A stretch of DNA of 64,000 nt from NCBI RefSeq assembly GCF_047795645.1, contig NZ_CP181045.1, positions 1,116,001 to 1,180,000 on the forward strand, read 5' to 3'. The DNA comes from Salipaludibacillus sp047795645. Its GTDB lineage: Bacteria; Bacillota; Bacilli; Bacillales; Salisediminibacteriaceae. The notes under the pieces were generated by a model, which did no database searches, had not been told where the DNA came from, and saw nothing but the letters and a program-made list of their open reading frames with translations. The position numbers were made by a program, and so were the translations under genes. Of this stretch, positions 42,985 through 51,123 are shown piece by piece (the stretch's first letter is position 1; each line of letters starts with the position of its first letter).

Positions 42985-43024
42985 AAAAGGCCGGGAAGTT
43001 CAAATTTGAACTTCCCGGCCTTTT
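42985..43024. terminator. Bidirectional terminator, perfect 20-bp palindrome
   Basis: The arms 42985-43004 and 43005-43024 are exactly complementary, with A runs at the left end and T runs at the right end. It separates the permease gene from the convergent pflA. Confidence 0.92.
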
Positions 43025-43025
43025 G

Positions 43026-43754
43026 TTATTGTATTTGAAGTAATGCTTTTGCGCGATCAACTTGTTCTGAAGTGGGAGATTCGACCCCTTCGAGTGGGTA
43101 AGCGATCCCAAGTTCTTTCCACTTGTAGACTCCCATTTTATGATAAGGAAGAATTTCAATTTTTTCAACGTTTTCTAAAGTTGAAATAAAAGACGACAAA
43201 TCTGTTAAATCTTTCTCATCATCAGAAACACCTGGGACAAGTACATGGCGTATCCAAACAGGAACCTTATCATCAGATAGTTTTTTTGCAAAATCGAGAA
43301 TATGCTTATTTGAAACGCCAGTTAATTTACGATGTTTTTCGTCGTCTATGTGTTTTAAATCAACTAAAAATAAATCAGTGTAAGAAATAAGTTCATCAAG
43401 TTTTGTTACAAAAGACGGACTTGACGAATAACATCCACCTGAACTGTCTATCGTCGTGTGAATACCGAGTTTTTTACATTCTTTAAATAATTCAATAAGA
43501 AAATCTAGTTGAAGAAGTGGTTCGCCACCACTTACAGTTACACCACCGTTGGAATGTTTCATGTAAGGTGTATATTTCTGAATATCTTCAATTAAAGATT
43601 TAACACTTCTCAATTCACCAGCATCACGATCCCATGAATCGGGATTATGACAGTATTGGCATCGTAAAAGACACCCTTGCGTGAAGATGACATAACGGAT
43701 TCCCGGTCCGTCTACCATACCTGATGTTTCTACAGAATGAATTCTTCCTTCCAT
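43026..43754 (-). CDS. pflA: Pyruvate formate-lyase activating enzyme
   Basis: A 242-residue radical SAM enzyme that abstracts a hydrogen from PflB to make its glycyl radical under anaerobic conditions. The iron-sulfur motif CLLRCQYCHNPDSWD is near residue 29, and GGVTVSGGEPLLQ near residue 68 binds SAM. GVSDDEKDL and ILPYHKMGVYKWKELG complete the family pattern. It lies downstream of pflB on the same strand, with a hairpin between them. Confidence 0.94.
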   Translation of the reverse strand: MEGRIHSVETSGMVDGPGIRYVIFTQGCLLRCQYCHNPDSWDRDAGELRSVKSLIEDIQKYTPYMKHSNGGVTVSGGEPLLQLDFLIELFKECKKLGIHTTIDSSGGCYSSSPSFVTKLDELISYTDLFLVDLKHIDDEKHRKLTGVSNKHILDFAKKLSDDKVPVWIRHVLVPGVSDDEKDLTDLSSFISTLENVEKIEILPYHKMGVYKWKELGIAYPLEGVESPTSEQVDRAKALLQIQ

Positions 43755-43775
43755 AAGATGACCCCCTAAGAACTA

Positions 43776-43808
43776 GAAAGCATCGGCAGGATAACTGCTG
43801 ATGCTTTC
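43776..43808 (-). terminator. Hairpin between pflB and pflA
   Basis: A 14-bp stem with one G-U pair (43776-43789 with 43795-43808) and a 5-nt loop. The T-tract on the minus strand is poor. It may partly terminate or stabilise the pflB mRNA, keeping pflA expression lower than pflB. Confidence 0.6.
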
Positions 43809-43845
43809 CTGAGAAATTTATATCTTTCTATCTGAATGATACGTT

Positions 43846-46098
43846 TTACATTGATTCGTGGAACGTTCGATTAATAACATCGATTTGTTGTTCACGAGTT
43901 AATTTTATAAAGTTTACAGCATATCCCGAAACGCGAATCGTCAATTGTGGATATTCTTCAGGATGCTCCATTGCGTTTAATAATGTTTCACGATTAAATA
44001 CATTGATATTTAAATGATGACCTTCTTTTTCAGAGTACCCGTCGAGGATTGCAGATAGATTAGCTTTTTGTACATCCTCTTCTTTTCCTAGTGCTTTAGG
44101 TACGATCGAGAATGTATTGGAAATGCCATCTAGTGAATTCCCATATGGCATTTTTGCAACGGAATTTAATGAAGCAAGTGCTCCTTTTTTATCTCTTCCG
44201 TGAAGTGGGTTAGCACCAGGTGCAAATGGTTCGCCATCTTTACGTCCATCAGGAGTATTTCCAGTTTTCTTTCCGTAAACGACGTTGGAAGTAATCGTTA
44301 GAATCGACATCGTTGTCTCTGCATTTCGGTGAGTACCGTGTTGTTTGAGCATATTAGAAAATTTAATAACTAAATCTTTAGCGAGCTCATCAACGCGATC
44401 GTCATCATTGCCGTACTGTGGATATTCTCCTTCTACTTCATAGTCTACAGCAAGCCCGTCTGCATCGCGAATAACTTTTACTTTAGAGTGTTTAATGGCA
44501 CTTAATGAGTCAGCTGCCACGGAGAGACCAGCGATACCTGTAGCCATCGTACGACGTATTTCTTTATCGTGCAGGGCCATTTCAATTTTTTCATAACTAT
44601 ATTTGTCATGCATGAAGTGAATGATATTAAGTGTATTGATGTAGAGTCCTGCAAGCCATTCTAACACAGCATCGTAGTTGCTCATTACTTCATCGTAATC
44701 AAGATAATCTGATGTGATTGGAGTAATACCAGGAACGACATTGACCTTCGCTTTTTCATCAACACCACCGTTTATTGCATAAAGTAAAGCTTTTGCAACG
44801 TTTGCTCTTGCTCCGAAAAATTGCATTTGTTTTCCGATTGCCATTGCCGACACACAACAAGCAATTCCATAATCATCACCATATTCTGGTCTCATGATTT
44901 CGTCATTCTCATATTGTATTGCACTAGTTTCAATCGACATTTTCGAGCAATAATGCTTGAATGTTACTGGTAATGAAGGAGACCATAGTACAGTTAAGTT
45001 TGGCTCAGGAGCGGGTCCTAGATTTTTTAAAGTATGAAGGAAACGGAATGAGTTTTTAGTTACTAGTGCACGACCGTCCTGGCCAACGCCACCGATAGAT
45101 TCTGTTACCCATGTTGGGTCTCCACTGAATAAATCATTGTATTCAGGCGTTCTGGCAAATTTAACTAAGCGAAGTTTCATTACAAAATGATCAACTATTT
45201 CTTGAGCTTCAACTTCAGTTAAAGTACCATTTGCTAAATCTCTTTCAATATAGATGTCAAGGAACGTAGAAACTCGCCCTAAACTCATAGCTGCACCGTT
45301 TTGTTCTTTTACTGCAGCCAAATATCCAAGATACAACCATTGGAATGCTTCTGTTGCATTCATAGCTGGTTCAGAAATATCAAATCCATATATAGTACCT
45401 AATTGTTTTAAGTCTTTAAGCGCTCGAATTTGCTCGGAAGTCTCTTCTCTAGAACGAATCACTTCTTCTGTCATTGCCCCAGAGAAGCTGTTTAATTCGT
45501 CTTGCTTTCCTTTAATGAGAAAATCAACACCATAAAGTGCAATACGTCGATAGTCACCAATGATTCGTCCACGACCATAAGCATCTGGAAGACCTGTAAT
45601 AATACCAACTTTTCTAGCTAATTTCATTTCAGGAGTATAAGCGTCATATACGCCTTGATTATGAGTCTTGGCAAAATCACTGAAAATTTTCTCAACGTCT
45701 GCGTCTAGTTCGTAACCGTAAGACTCCAAAGCCGCTTTCGCCATGCGGATCCCACCAAAAGGTTGCATGGATCTCTTGAAAGGTACATCTGTTTGAACAC
45801 CAACAATTTTTTCTTTTGACTGATCAAGGTATCCAGCATTATGAGAAGTAATAGTAGATACGATTTTTGTATCTAAATCATATACTCCACCTCTTTCACG
45901 TTCTTGTGTAGTAAGGTCCATTACTTGCTTCCAAAGATCATTTGTAGCTTCTGTTGCGTTCTCGAGAAAACTCTCGTCACCATTATAAAGAGAGTAGTTG
46001 GTTTGAATGAAATCACGAACGTTGATTTCATTATTCCAAAGTCCACTGTTGAAGTTAAACCATGCCGGGTGACTTACATTCTCAATTGTCTTACTCAT
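43846..46098 (-). CDS. pflB: Formate C-acetyltransferase (pyruvate formate-lyase)
   Basis: Splits pyruvate with CoA into acetyl-CoA and formate during fermentation. The adjacent catalytic cysteines are in IACCVSAMAIG near residue 412. The glycyl-radical site RVSGYAVNF lies about 20 residues from the C terminus. The preferred start is ATG 46098 because the longer frame's first codons (ATGGAGGCG) are the ribosome binding site itself. This gives 750 residues, normal for PflB. An FNR-type palindrome lies in the upstream region, consistent with anaerobic induction. Confidence 0.96.
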   Translation of the reverse strand: MSKTIENVSHPAWFNFNSGLWNNEINVRDFIQTNYSLYNGDESFLENATEATNDLWKQVMDLTTQERERGGVYDLDTKIVSTITSHNAGYLDQSKEKIVGVQTDVPFKRSMQPFGGIRMAKAALESYGYELDADVEKIFSDFAKTHNQGVYDAYTPEMKLARKVGIITGLPDAYGRGRIIGDYRRIALYGVDFLIKGKQDELNSFSGAMTEEVIRSREETSEQIRALKDLKQLGTIYGFDISEPAMNATEAFQWLYLGYLAAVKEQNGAAMSLGRVSTFLDIYIERDLANGTLTEVEAQEIVDHFVMKLRLVKFARTPEYNDLFSGDPTWVTESIGGVGQDGRALVTKNSFRFLHTLKNLGPAPEPNLTVLWSPSLPVTFKHYCSKMSIETSAIQYENDEIMRPEYGDDYGIACCVSAMAIGKQMQFFGARANVAKALLYAINGGVDEKAKVNVVPGITPITSDYLDYDEVMSNYDAVLEWLAGLYINTLNIIHFMHDKYSYEKIEMALHDKEIRRTMATGIAGLSVAADSLSAIKHSKVKVIRDADGLAVDYEVEGEYPQYGNDDDRVDELAKDLVIKFSNMLKQHGTHRNAETTMSILTITSNVVYGKKTGNTPDGRKDGEPFAPGANPLHGRDKKGALASLNSVAKMPYGNSLDGISNTFSIVPKALGKEEDVQKANLSAILDGYSEKEGHHLNINVFNRETLLNAMEHPEEYPQLTIRVSGYAVNFIKLTREQQIDVINRTFHESM

Positions 46099-46155
46099 AA
46101 TTAACGCCTCCATATAGTTTTAGTTGTAAAACGTGCCATGTCAGACTGATATATT

Positions 46156-46171
46156 AGTGAATTAAATCACA
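46156..46171 (-). promoter_or_regulatory. FNR/CRP-family operator upstream of pflB
   Basis: AGTGA-ATTAAA-TCACA is one base off the consensus TGTGA-N6-TCACA, and the GTGA/TCAC halves are perfectly inverted. It lies 58-73 bases ahead of the pflB start codon. An Fnr or ArcR-like anaerobic activator is the likely ligand. Confidence 0.6.
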
Positions 46172-46363
46172 TTTTTAATGTACCTTAAGTATAAAAGTAA
46201 AAATGGCTTACAACAATAGCTAAATGTGACACTTTCATGAAAACTAGAACAGAGATCAAATATTTATGTAACAGTTATAATTTTTTAAGAGGTTATTAGT
46301 TAGTTTCCCAGTTTAATAAGGTTAAGTTAGATTATTTTACATAAGTGATTTTTCAAATTTTGC

Positions 46364-46377
46364 TACACTAAAGTGTA
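46364..46377. promoter_or_regulatory. Palindrome between pflB and the small gene
   Basis: TACACT-AA-AGTGTA is a perfect 6-bp inverted repeat with a 2-base spacer in the divergent intergenic region. It may be an operator. No regulator can be named. Confidence 0.35.
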
Positions 46378-46525
46378 ACAGATAGATAATGGCTGATTTT
46401 AAATGAGCTTATACTAGCTAAAATCTACCTCTAAATAAGTATATAAAGCTGAATCTTTATCATTGTTCAATCGTATATTCTATGTAAAGAAAATTGAATT
46501 AATACGATCAAAAGGGGAGAGGTTT

Positions 46526-46792
46526 ATGGATCACTTTAATAAAGATAGCTATTTTGAGCAGCGTGATCAACTAATCAAGCGGCTTCCTGAACCTGAAAAA
46601 TCAGTCTTTCGTTATTTTCGTGAAGTTGAGGAATCGAATCTTCGTCAGTATGGAAGGTTAACAGTCCATCAGAGAACTCCTATAATGATAACTGCAGAAC
46701 ATTTTATGATGACAGAAGAGGAGACGAAACAAATTTGTTTGTCTGCATCTAATAAATTGAAAGTTCTTTTTAGGAACAAATGGGAGAACTAA
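46526..46792 (+). CDS. Small conserved-looking protein, unknown function
   Basis: ATG 46526 behind AAAAGGGGAGAGG gives 88 residues, mainly helical and charged (PEPEKSVFRYFREVEESNLR). I recognise no family. The strong RBS, normal codon use and lack of an overlapping better frame support a real gene. It is transcribed away from pflB and could share its regulatory region. Confidence 0.55.
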   Translation: MDHFNKDSYFEQRDQLIKRLPEPEKSVFRYFREVEESNLRQYGRLTVHQRTPIMITAEHFMMTEEETKQICLSASNKLKVLFRNKWEN

Positions 46793-46936
46793 TAATTCTT
46801 GAATTATTCATAAAGCACTAAGATGTGAATATAAAAGGGATCAAAAAAACAATTACTCACACAATTTTTACAGAAAACACTCGATCGACTAAAAGCGAAC
46901 TCTTTCCGTGCCCAACGCTTTCAGTCTTTCGTTATC

Positions 46937-47290
46937 GTTCCGAATCAACGAGGCATTCGGAACGTTGGCGGAGTCGAAATTGAAAAACGCTCCGAATCAA
47001 TGAGGGATTCGGAACGATCGAGGAATCTAAATTGGAAAACGCTCCGAATCAACGAGGGATTCGGACCGTTCGCGGAGTCGAAATTGAAAAACGCTCCGAA
47101 TCAATGAGGTATTCAGACAGTTCGTTGATTCGAAATTGAAAAACGTTCCGAATCAACGAGGGATTCGGAACGATCGAAGAATCTAAATTGAAAAACGCTC
47201 CGAATCAACGGGGCATAACGGGGCACTCGGAACGTTCGAGGAATATAAATTGAAAAACGTTCCGAATCAGCAAGGGATTCGCAATCTTCT
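46937..47290. repeat. Tandem repeat, seven 52-bp units with palindromic core
   Basis: Units begin at 46937, 46989, 47041, 47093, 47145, 47197 and 47259. All are 52 bp except the sixth, which is 62 because of a 10-base internal insertion. The last unit is truncated. Each contains GTTCCGAATC, a short loop and GATTCGGAAC, a 10-bp hairpin, followed by a less conserved GAA/TCGAAATTGAAAAAC spacer. Several units carry point changes, mostly outside the palindrome. The array is richer in G+C than its surroundings and no coding frame runs through it. Confidence 0.9.
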
Positions 47291-47359
47291 CTTTATAACA
47301 CTCGAGTTTTAGACAGAATACACTCTAAAATTGATCTCAAAATAAATAAAAAATAAATG

Positions 47360-47381
47360 GCCTTCAAAAAAATGAAGGCCT
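47360..47381 (-). terminator. Terminator of dapA
   Basis: GGCCTTCA (47360-47367) pairs with TGAAGGCC (47374-47381). On the minus strand the stem is followed by an A/T-rich run with T residues. Confidence 0.8.
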
Positions 47382-47389
47382 GCTTTCTG

Positions 47390-48277
47390 TTACACAGCAG
47401 AAGAAAATATCTTATGCCGGATTATATGATGGACTTTCTGCGATTCTTCTGGTGTTAAAGAAACTAGAGGTAATCGAACAGATCCAACTTTAATTGAACA
47501 CATTTCTAAAGCTGCTTTTACTGGTGACGGGCTAGGAGCACTAAACATGACGTCCATTACTGGTAAAAGTTGACGATGAAGTTGTGCTGCATACTTTACA
47601 TGACCATTTTCATGTGCTGTAATCATGTCCTTCATCTCGTTACCGATAATATGAGATGACACGGAAACAGCGCCATTCCCACCGATAGATAAAATAGGCA
47701 ATGTCAAGCTATCATCCCCACTGTAAAGAGTGAAATCATCAGACGTTTTATCAATAATTTCTGACATAGCGTCTAAATCACCGCTTGCTTCTTTAATAGA
47801 TACGATATTTTTAATTTCTGATAGTCGGATAACTGTAGCAGGGAGCAAAGTGACTGAACTTCTGCCAGGTACGTTATACAACATAACTGGAAGCGGAGTC
47901 GCTGCGGCAATAGCTTTGAAATGCGCATACATACCTTCTTGGCTTGGTTTATTATAATAAGGTGTTGCGAGCATGACACCATCGACACCGGCTCTTGTAG
48001 CCAACTCAGTTAACTCAATAGCTGCTCTCGTACTATTTGTTCCTGTTCCTGCAATGACTGGACCTCTTCCGTCAACTACTTCAACAGTGAATTCGTAAAG
48101 AGATACTTTCTCTTGAATACTTAAAGTAGGAGATTCACCTGTTGTTCCTGCTACGACAATTCCATCAGAACCATTAGCTAATAAATGTTGGATTAATTCT
48201 TTCGTTGCTGGAAAATCGATATTGCCATCTTGATCAAAAGGGGTGACCATGGCAGTTAAAATATGTCCGAAATTCAT
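47390..48277 (-). CDS. dapA: 4-hydroxy-tetrahydrodipicolinate synthase
   Basis: Condenses pyruvate with aspartate semialdehyde, the first step towards diaminopimelate, lysine and spore dipicolinate. ATG 48277 (RBS AGAGGTG) gives 295 residues. GTTGESPTL near residue 46, YYNKPSQEGMYAHFKA and YNVPGRSSVTL (catalytic Tyr) near residue 133, and SIKEASGD with the Schiff-base Lys near residue 161 are all present. A lysine riboswitch controls it, indicating feedback by lysine. It is not in an operon with asd or dapG, so it may be an additional, lysine-specific copy. Confidence 0.95.
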   Translation of the reverse strand: MNFGHILTAMVTPFDQDGNIDFPATKELIQHLLANGSDGIVVAGTTGESPTLSIQEKVSLYEFTVEVVDGRGPVIAGTGTNSTRAAIELTELATRAGVDGVMLATPYYNKPSQEGMYAHFKAIAAATPLPVMLYNVPGRSSVTLLPATVIRLSEIKNIVSIKEASGDLDAMSEIIDKTSDDFTLYSGDDSLTLPILSIGGNGAVSVSSHIIGNEMKDMITAHENGHVKYAAQLHRQLLPVMDVMFSAPSPSPVKAALEMCSIKVGSVRLPLVSLTPEESQKVHHIIRHKIFSSAV

Positions 48278-48373
48278 GTGAAGCACCTCTATTCAAATTA
48301 TTTCCGCCTTAAACGGATGAAGTTCTTGAATAGAGCTAAATCGCTTGTACAACCGTTATTACAAAATATAAAA

Positions 48374-48400
48374 AGCAGCAACGAGGGTCTCGTTGCTGCT
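48374..48400 (-). terminator. Lysine riboswitch terminator
   Basis: A perfect 12-bp stem (48374-48385 with 48389-48400), followed by T residues on the minus strand, between the L-box aptamer and dapA. Confidence 0.9.
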
Positions 48401-48429
48401 AGAATAGTGTAATTAAACGGTAATCCAGC

Positions 48430-48607
48430 GTGAGATAGCCCTCCATACAGTCTATTGACTATACGACAGTCCTGCATTTATTCAATAACAGACCCAACAA
48501 CAAATGTTTGAGCCATTCGTTGTTTCGGCAAAAATCCCTTTTCATGGCTATCAACAGAGCTCATACTCCTCAAGTCATGTACTAATGATTTCTGCACCTC
48601 TACTCAC
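48430..48607 (-). ncRNA. Lysine riboswitch (L-box)
   Basis: On the minus strand the conserved L-box elements appear in order: GAGGTGCAGAAATCATTAGT, GACTTGAGGAGTATGAGC, AAAAGGGATTTTTGCCGAAA, GGGTCTGTTATTGAATAAAT, GGACTGTCGTATAGTCAATA and GGAGGGCTATCTCAC. P1 forms from GTGAG-TAG and CTA-TCTCAC. Bound lysine is known to favour the downstream terminator in this family. The target is dapA. Confidence 0.95.
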
Positions 48608-48913
48608 TTCAAATATATTGAAGTAAATGATATGAACTTTGAACTAACCATAACAAACTTTTTCTTTATATGCAACATAAAATATAAACATGATTTGTAA
48701 AGGAACTGTTATATCGTAAATATAAGTTTCAAAATAGAACACCTTCGTTGAGTGCGGGTGATTTTTACTGTAATATGAAAACTAAGAATTAAGTTATTGT
48801 GAGACTTCTTTATTAAATGGTGGGTCATAATAATCCAATTGTTTCTAGTTAGCTAGATTAAGGAATTGTTTTTCAGAACGGTTATAGATGTTATAAAGGA
48901 GTTCACCGAAGAG

Positions 48914-49588
48914 ATGCCTAAAAAAATGATCGTTAAAATTATTGCTTTTTTGTTTGTTGTGAGTTTAATGCTCTATATAAATTACGTACATATTGATCTT
49001 CATCCTGAACGGATTCAATTAACTATATTATCTTTTGGAATATGGGCACCACTAATATTTATTGCAATATTTAGTCTAAGACCTTTTGTACTCTTTCCTG
49101 CCTCGATTTTAGGGGTTGTTGGAGGCTTATCTTTTGGACCAATAATTGGCCCAATTGTAACGTATGTTGGTTCAGTATCTGGCGCTATTATATCTTTTCT
49201 TGCCGTGCGTTATTTAGGGAGAAATATTAGACGAAAAAAATGGACGGGAAGAGGCGAAACCATTCAAAAAAAAATCGAAGAGAAGGGATTTTTCTATGTT
49301 TTCGCCTTGCGAGTAATTCCGGTGATTAATTTTGATTTAGTTAGCTACTTATCAGCGCTCTCGAGAATTAGTTTTAAGAAATATATTTTTGCTACGATGA
49401 TCGGTATAATTCCTGGAACTTTAGCCTTTAACTTTTTGGGGGCATCTTTTGTAGAATTAAGTCCACTAATGTTTATTATTACCGGTACGATGTTTGTCGT
49501 TGCTTTTTTAGTTCCATTGATAATAAAAAAGATATTAAAAAAGAAGAAAAATATTGATTTAGATTTCCTTTCAGATAAAGAAACTTAA
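48914..49588 (+). CDS. TVP38/TMEM64-family membrane protein
   Basis: About 224 residues with four to five hydrophobic segments. The family core is clear: RPFVLFPASILGVVGGLSFG, GSVSGAIISFLAVRYLGR, FYVFALRVIPVINFDLVSYL and IGIIPGTLAFNFLG. These proteins belong to the DedA/VTT superfamily linked to lipid movement across membranes. The start is uncertain. ATG 48914 has AAAGGAG 12 bases upstream, and TTG 48866 lacks a spaced RBS. Confidence 0.82.
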   Translation: MPKKMIVKIIAFLFVVSLMLYINYVHIDLHPERIQLTILSFGIWAPLIFIAIFSLRPFVLFPASILGVVGGLSFGPIIGPIVTYVGSVSGAIISFLAVRYLGRNIRRKKWTGRGETIQKKIEEKGFFYVFALRVIPVINFDLVSYLSALSRISFKKYIFATMIGIIPGTLAFNFLGASFVELSPLMFIITGTMFVVAFLVPLIIKKILKKKKNIDLDFLSDKET

Positions 49589-49693
49589 AATTGTTCTGTT
49601 ATAAGTTTAATGAATTTAGATGAGACTATTAAATGAAATGGCATTATCAGCGGAGTTGTAACTATAATATATGCATGCTTGGAGTGATGTGCA

Positions 49694-49777
49694 ATGCGAT
49701 TTAGAATCCCCAAAGTACTTCTTATGATAAAGGTATGGTCAATGTTGAGGAGATATTTAAGAAGAAAACGAAGATGA
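49694..49777 (+). CDS. Possible 27-residue basic peptide
   Basis: A short frame, MRFRIPKVLLMIKVWSMLRR followed by YLRRKRR, with GGAGTG seven bases before its ATG and a terminator 24 bases after its stop. It is strongly basic and amphipathic, like a small membrane-binding peptide. Support is limited to RBS, terminator and composition. Confidence 0.35.
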   Translation: MRFRIPKVLLMIKVWSMLRRYLRRKRR

Positions 49778-49800
49778 TGATTAATTTTCAATAAAGTAGA

Positions 49801-49838
49801 AGGAATGGTTGAGAAAAATGACCATTCCTTTATTCTTA
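49801..49838 (+). terminator. Terminator before the convergent exporter gene
   Basis: AGGAATGGT (49801-49809) pairs with ACCATTCCT (49821-49829), followed by a T-rich tail. Confidence 0.8.
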
Positions 49839-49852
49839 CATGAAGTAATATG

Positions 49853-50914
49853 TCAATTATGAACTGACTTAGCTATGACATGATGATGGAGATCTTCTAA
49901 CAAATCGTGGATTGCTAATAATTCATAGAATAAAATAACCTTTCCACTTAATTGATGATCGTACTCAACTTGGTTGTGGACCGCGGAGGGCCTTGAACGA
50001 GAAAATTCATAGCGCAGATGGTTGTTTAATTCATCAATAAACTGAAAATAACTATCTCGAATAGGTAAGTCTAGATGAGTAAGCAATAATCCAAATTCGC
50101 TTTCAGCCCTTTTCAATAAGATTTGTTCATATTCAGTAAATGAGAGGTTTTTCGGTAAATATTGAAGGTTACCAAAATGTAAGACGGCTCTATGAAGAAA
50201 TTGAGTCGTTTGTTTTTCTATTGAAAAACGCCGATATTTTTTTATCTTAAAGCGGTGATACCGAAGTTCTTTTCGTTGAAATTGGAGAAGTTGATCTGTC
50301 GTAGCGATGTTCCGTTTCAAATTCTCATAAGTTCCCATGTTCTTATAATGATGGTCACGGATAGATGTAAGACGCTGAAAAGATTCGTTCAGTGTTTTTT
50401 TAATTTGTTCGATGTGTTGTTGGTTCCTTAGCTCGATATTGTCCAAGTAGTCTGCAGGTAAAATAAGGACATTTACTAACGTAGAAACGGTAATACCGAT
50501 CGAAGTTGTTCCTAATCGGATCAGAAAAGAAAGTAATAAATAATTTTGTAAATCAGGAATCATAGCAACGGATGTTAATGTAGCCACTAGCGTACCTTCG
50601 TATAATTTAAACTTTTGACAAAGTATAATGGTACAAGTGGCTGCAATTGTATAGGTCAGCGGACTTTCACCTAAGAAATAAACCGATCCAGCTGCAAGTG
50701 CAGCTCCTATTGCTGATGCAGGAAAACGCACAAGTCCCTTTCTGATCGAGTCATGGGTCGTCGGTTCAATCGTGACGATTGCCGTAATGACAGCGAATAT
50801 GGCAGGGAGGTCGAATGCTAAGCAGATCATTGATGTTATAAAAACAGCAATTCCTGTTTTTAAAATGCGACTTCCAATTAAGGTGTTTTTGCGTAACTTA
50901 GTTTTCAAATTCAT
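49853..50914 (-). CDS. Aromatic acid exporter-type membrane protein
   Basis: A 353-residue protein: six hydrophobic segments in the first 160 residues (LIGSRILKTGIAVFITSMIC, FAVITAIVTIEPTTHDSIRK, GLVRFPASAIGAALAAGSVY) and a long helical cytoplasmic C-terminal domain. This is the layout of the ArAE/FUSC-like family (B. subtilis YqjA group), whose relatives export aromatic acids. The substrate here is unknown. The start is supported by GGAGTGA. Confidence 0.8.
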   Translation of the reverse strand: MNLKTKLRKNTLIGSRILKTGIAVFITSMICLAFDLPAIFAVITAIVTIEPTTHDSIRKGLVRFPASAIGAALAAGSVYFLGESPLTYTIAATCTIILCQKFKLYEGTLVATLTSVAMIPDLQNYLLLSFLIRLGTTSIGITVSTLVNVLILPADYLDNIELRNQQHIEQIKKTLNESFQRLTSIRDHHYKNMGTYENLKRNIATTDQLLQFQRKELRYHRFKIKKYRRFSIEKQTTQFLHRAVLHFGNLQYLPKNLSFTEYEQILLKRAESEFGLLLTHLDLPIRDSYFQFIDELNNHLRYEFSRSRPSAVHNQVEYDHQLSGKVILFYELLAIHDLLEDLHHHVIAKSVHN

Positions 50915-51123
50915 TTTGAACTCACTCCGTTTAAACGTTAAGTGTAGCTACTTTAATTATGTAACTTTGTCTTTTGTATGATAGTCCTATTGATTATAAC
51001 ATGATCAATTAATATATAATCTGAATTATTTATTGGAACACTATTGTGAAAACTAGATTTTTGATACAATAATAGAGCGAACGTATGATTGTGTACTGAA
51101 TAATGATAGGAGGGGTGATTGGT

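Noticed and set aside
45254..45535. 93-residue frame opposite pflB
   Set aside because: Antisense to a highly conserved enzyme, without an RBS or recognisable domain.
46937..47290. Tandem repeat considered as a CRISPR array
   Set aside because: Units are contiguous 52-bp copies with no unique spacers, the repeat varies between copies, and no cas genes are present in the window.
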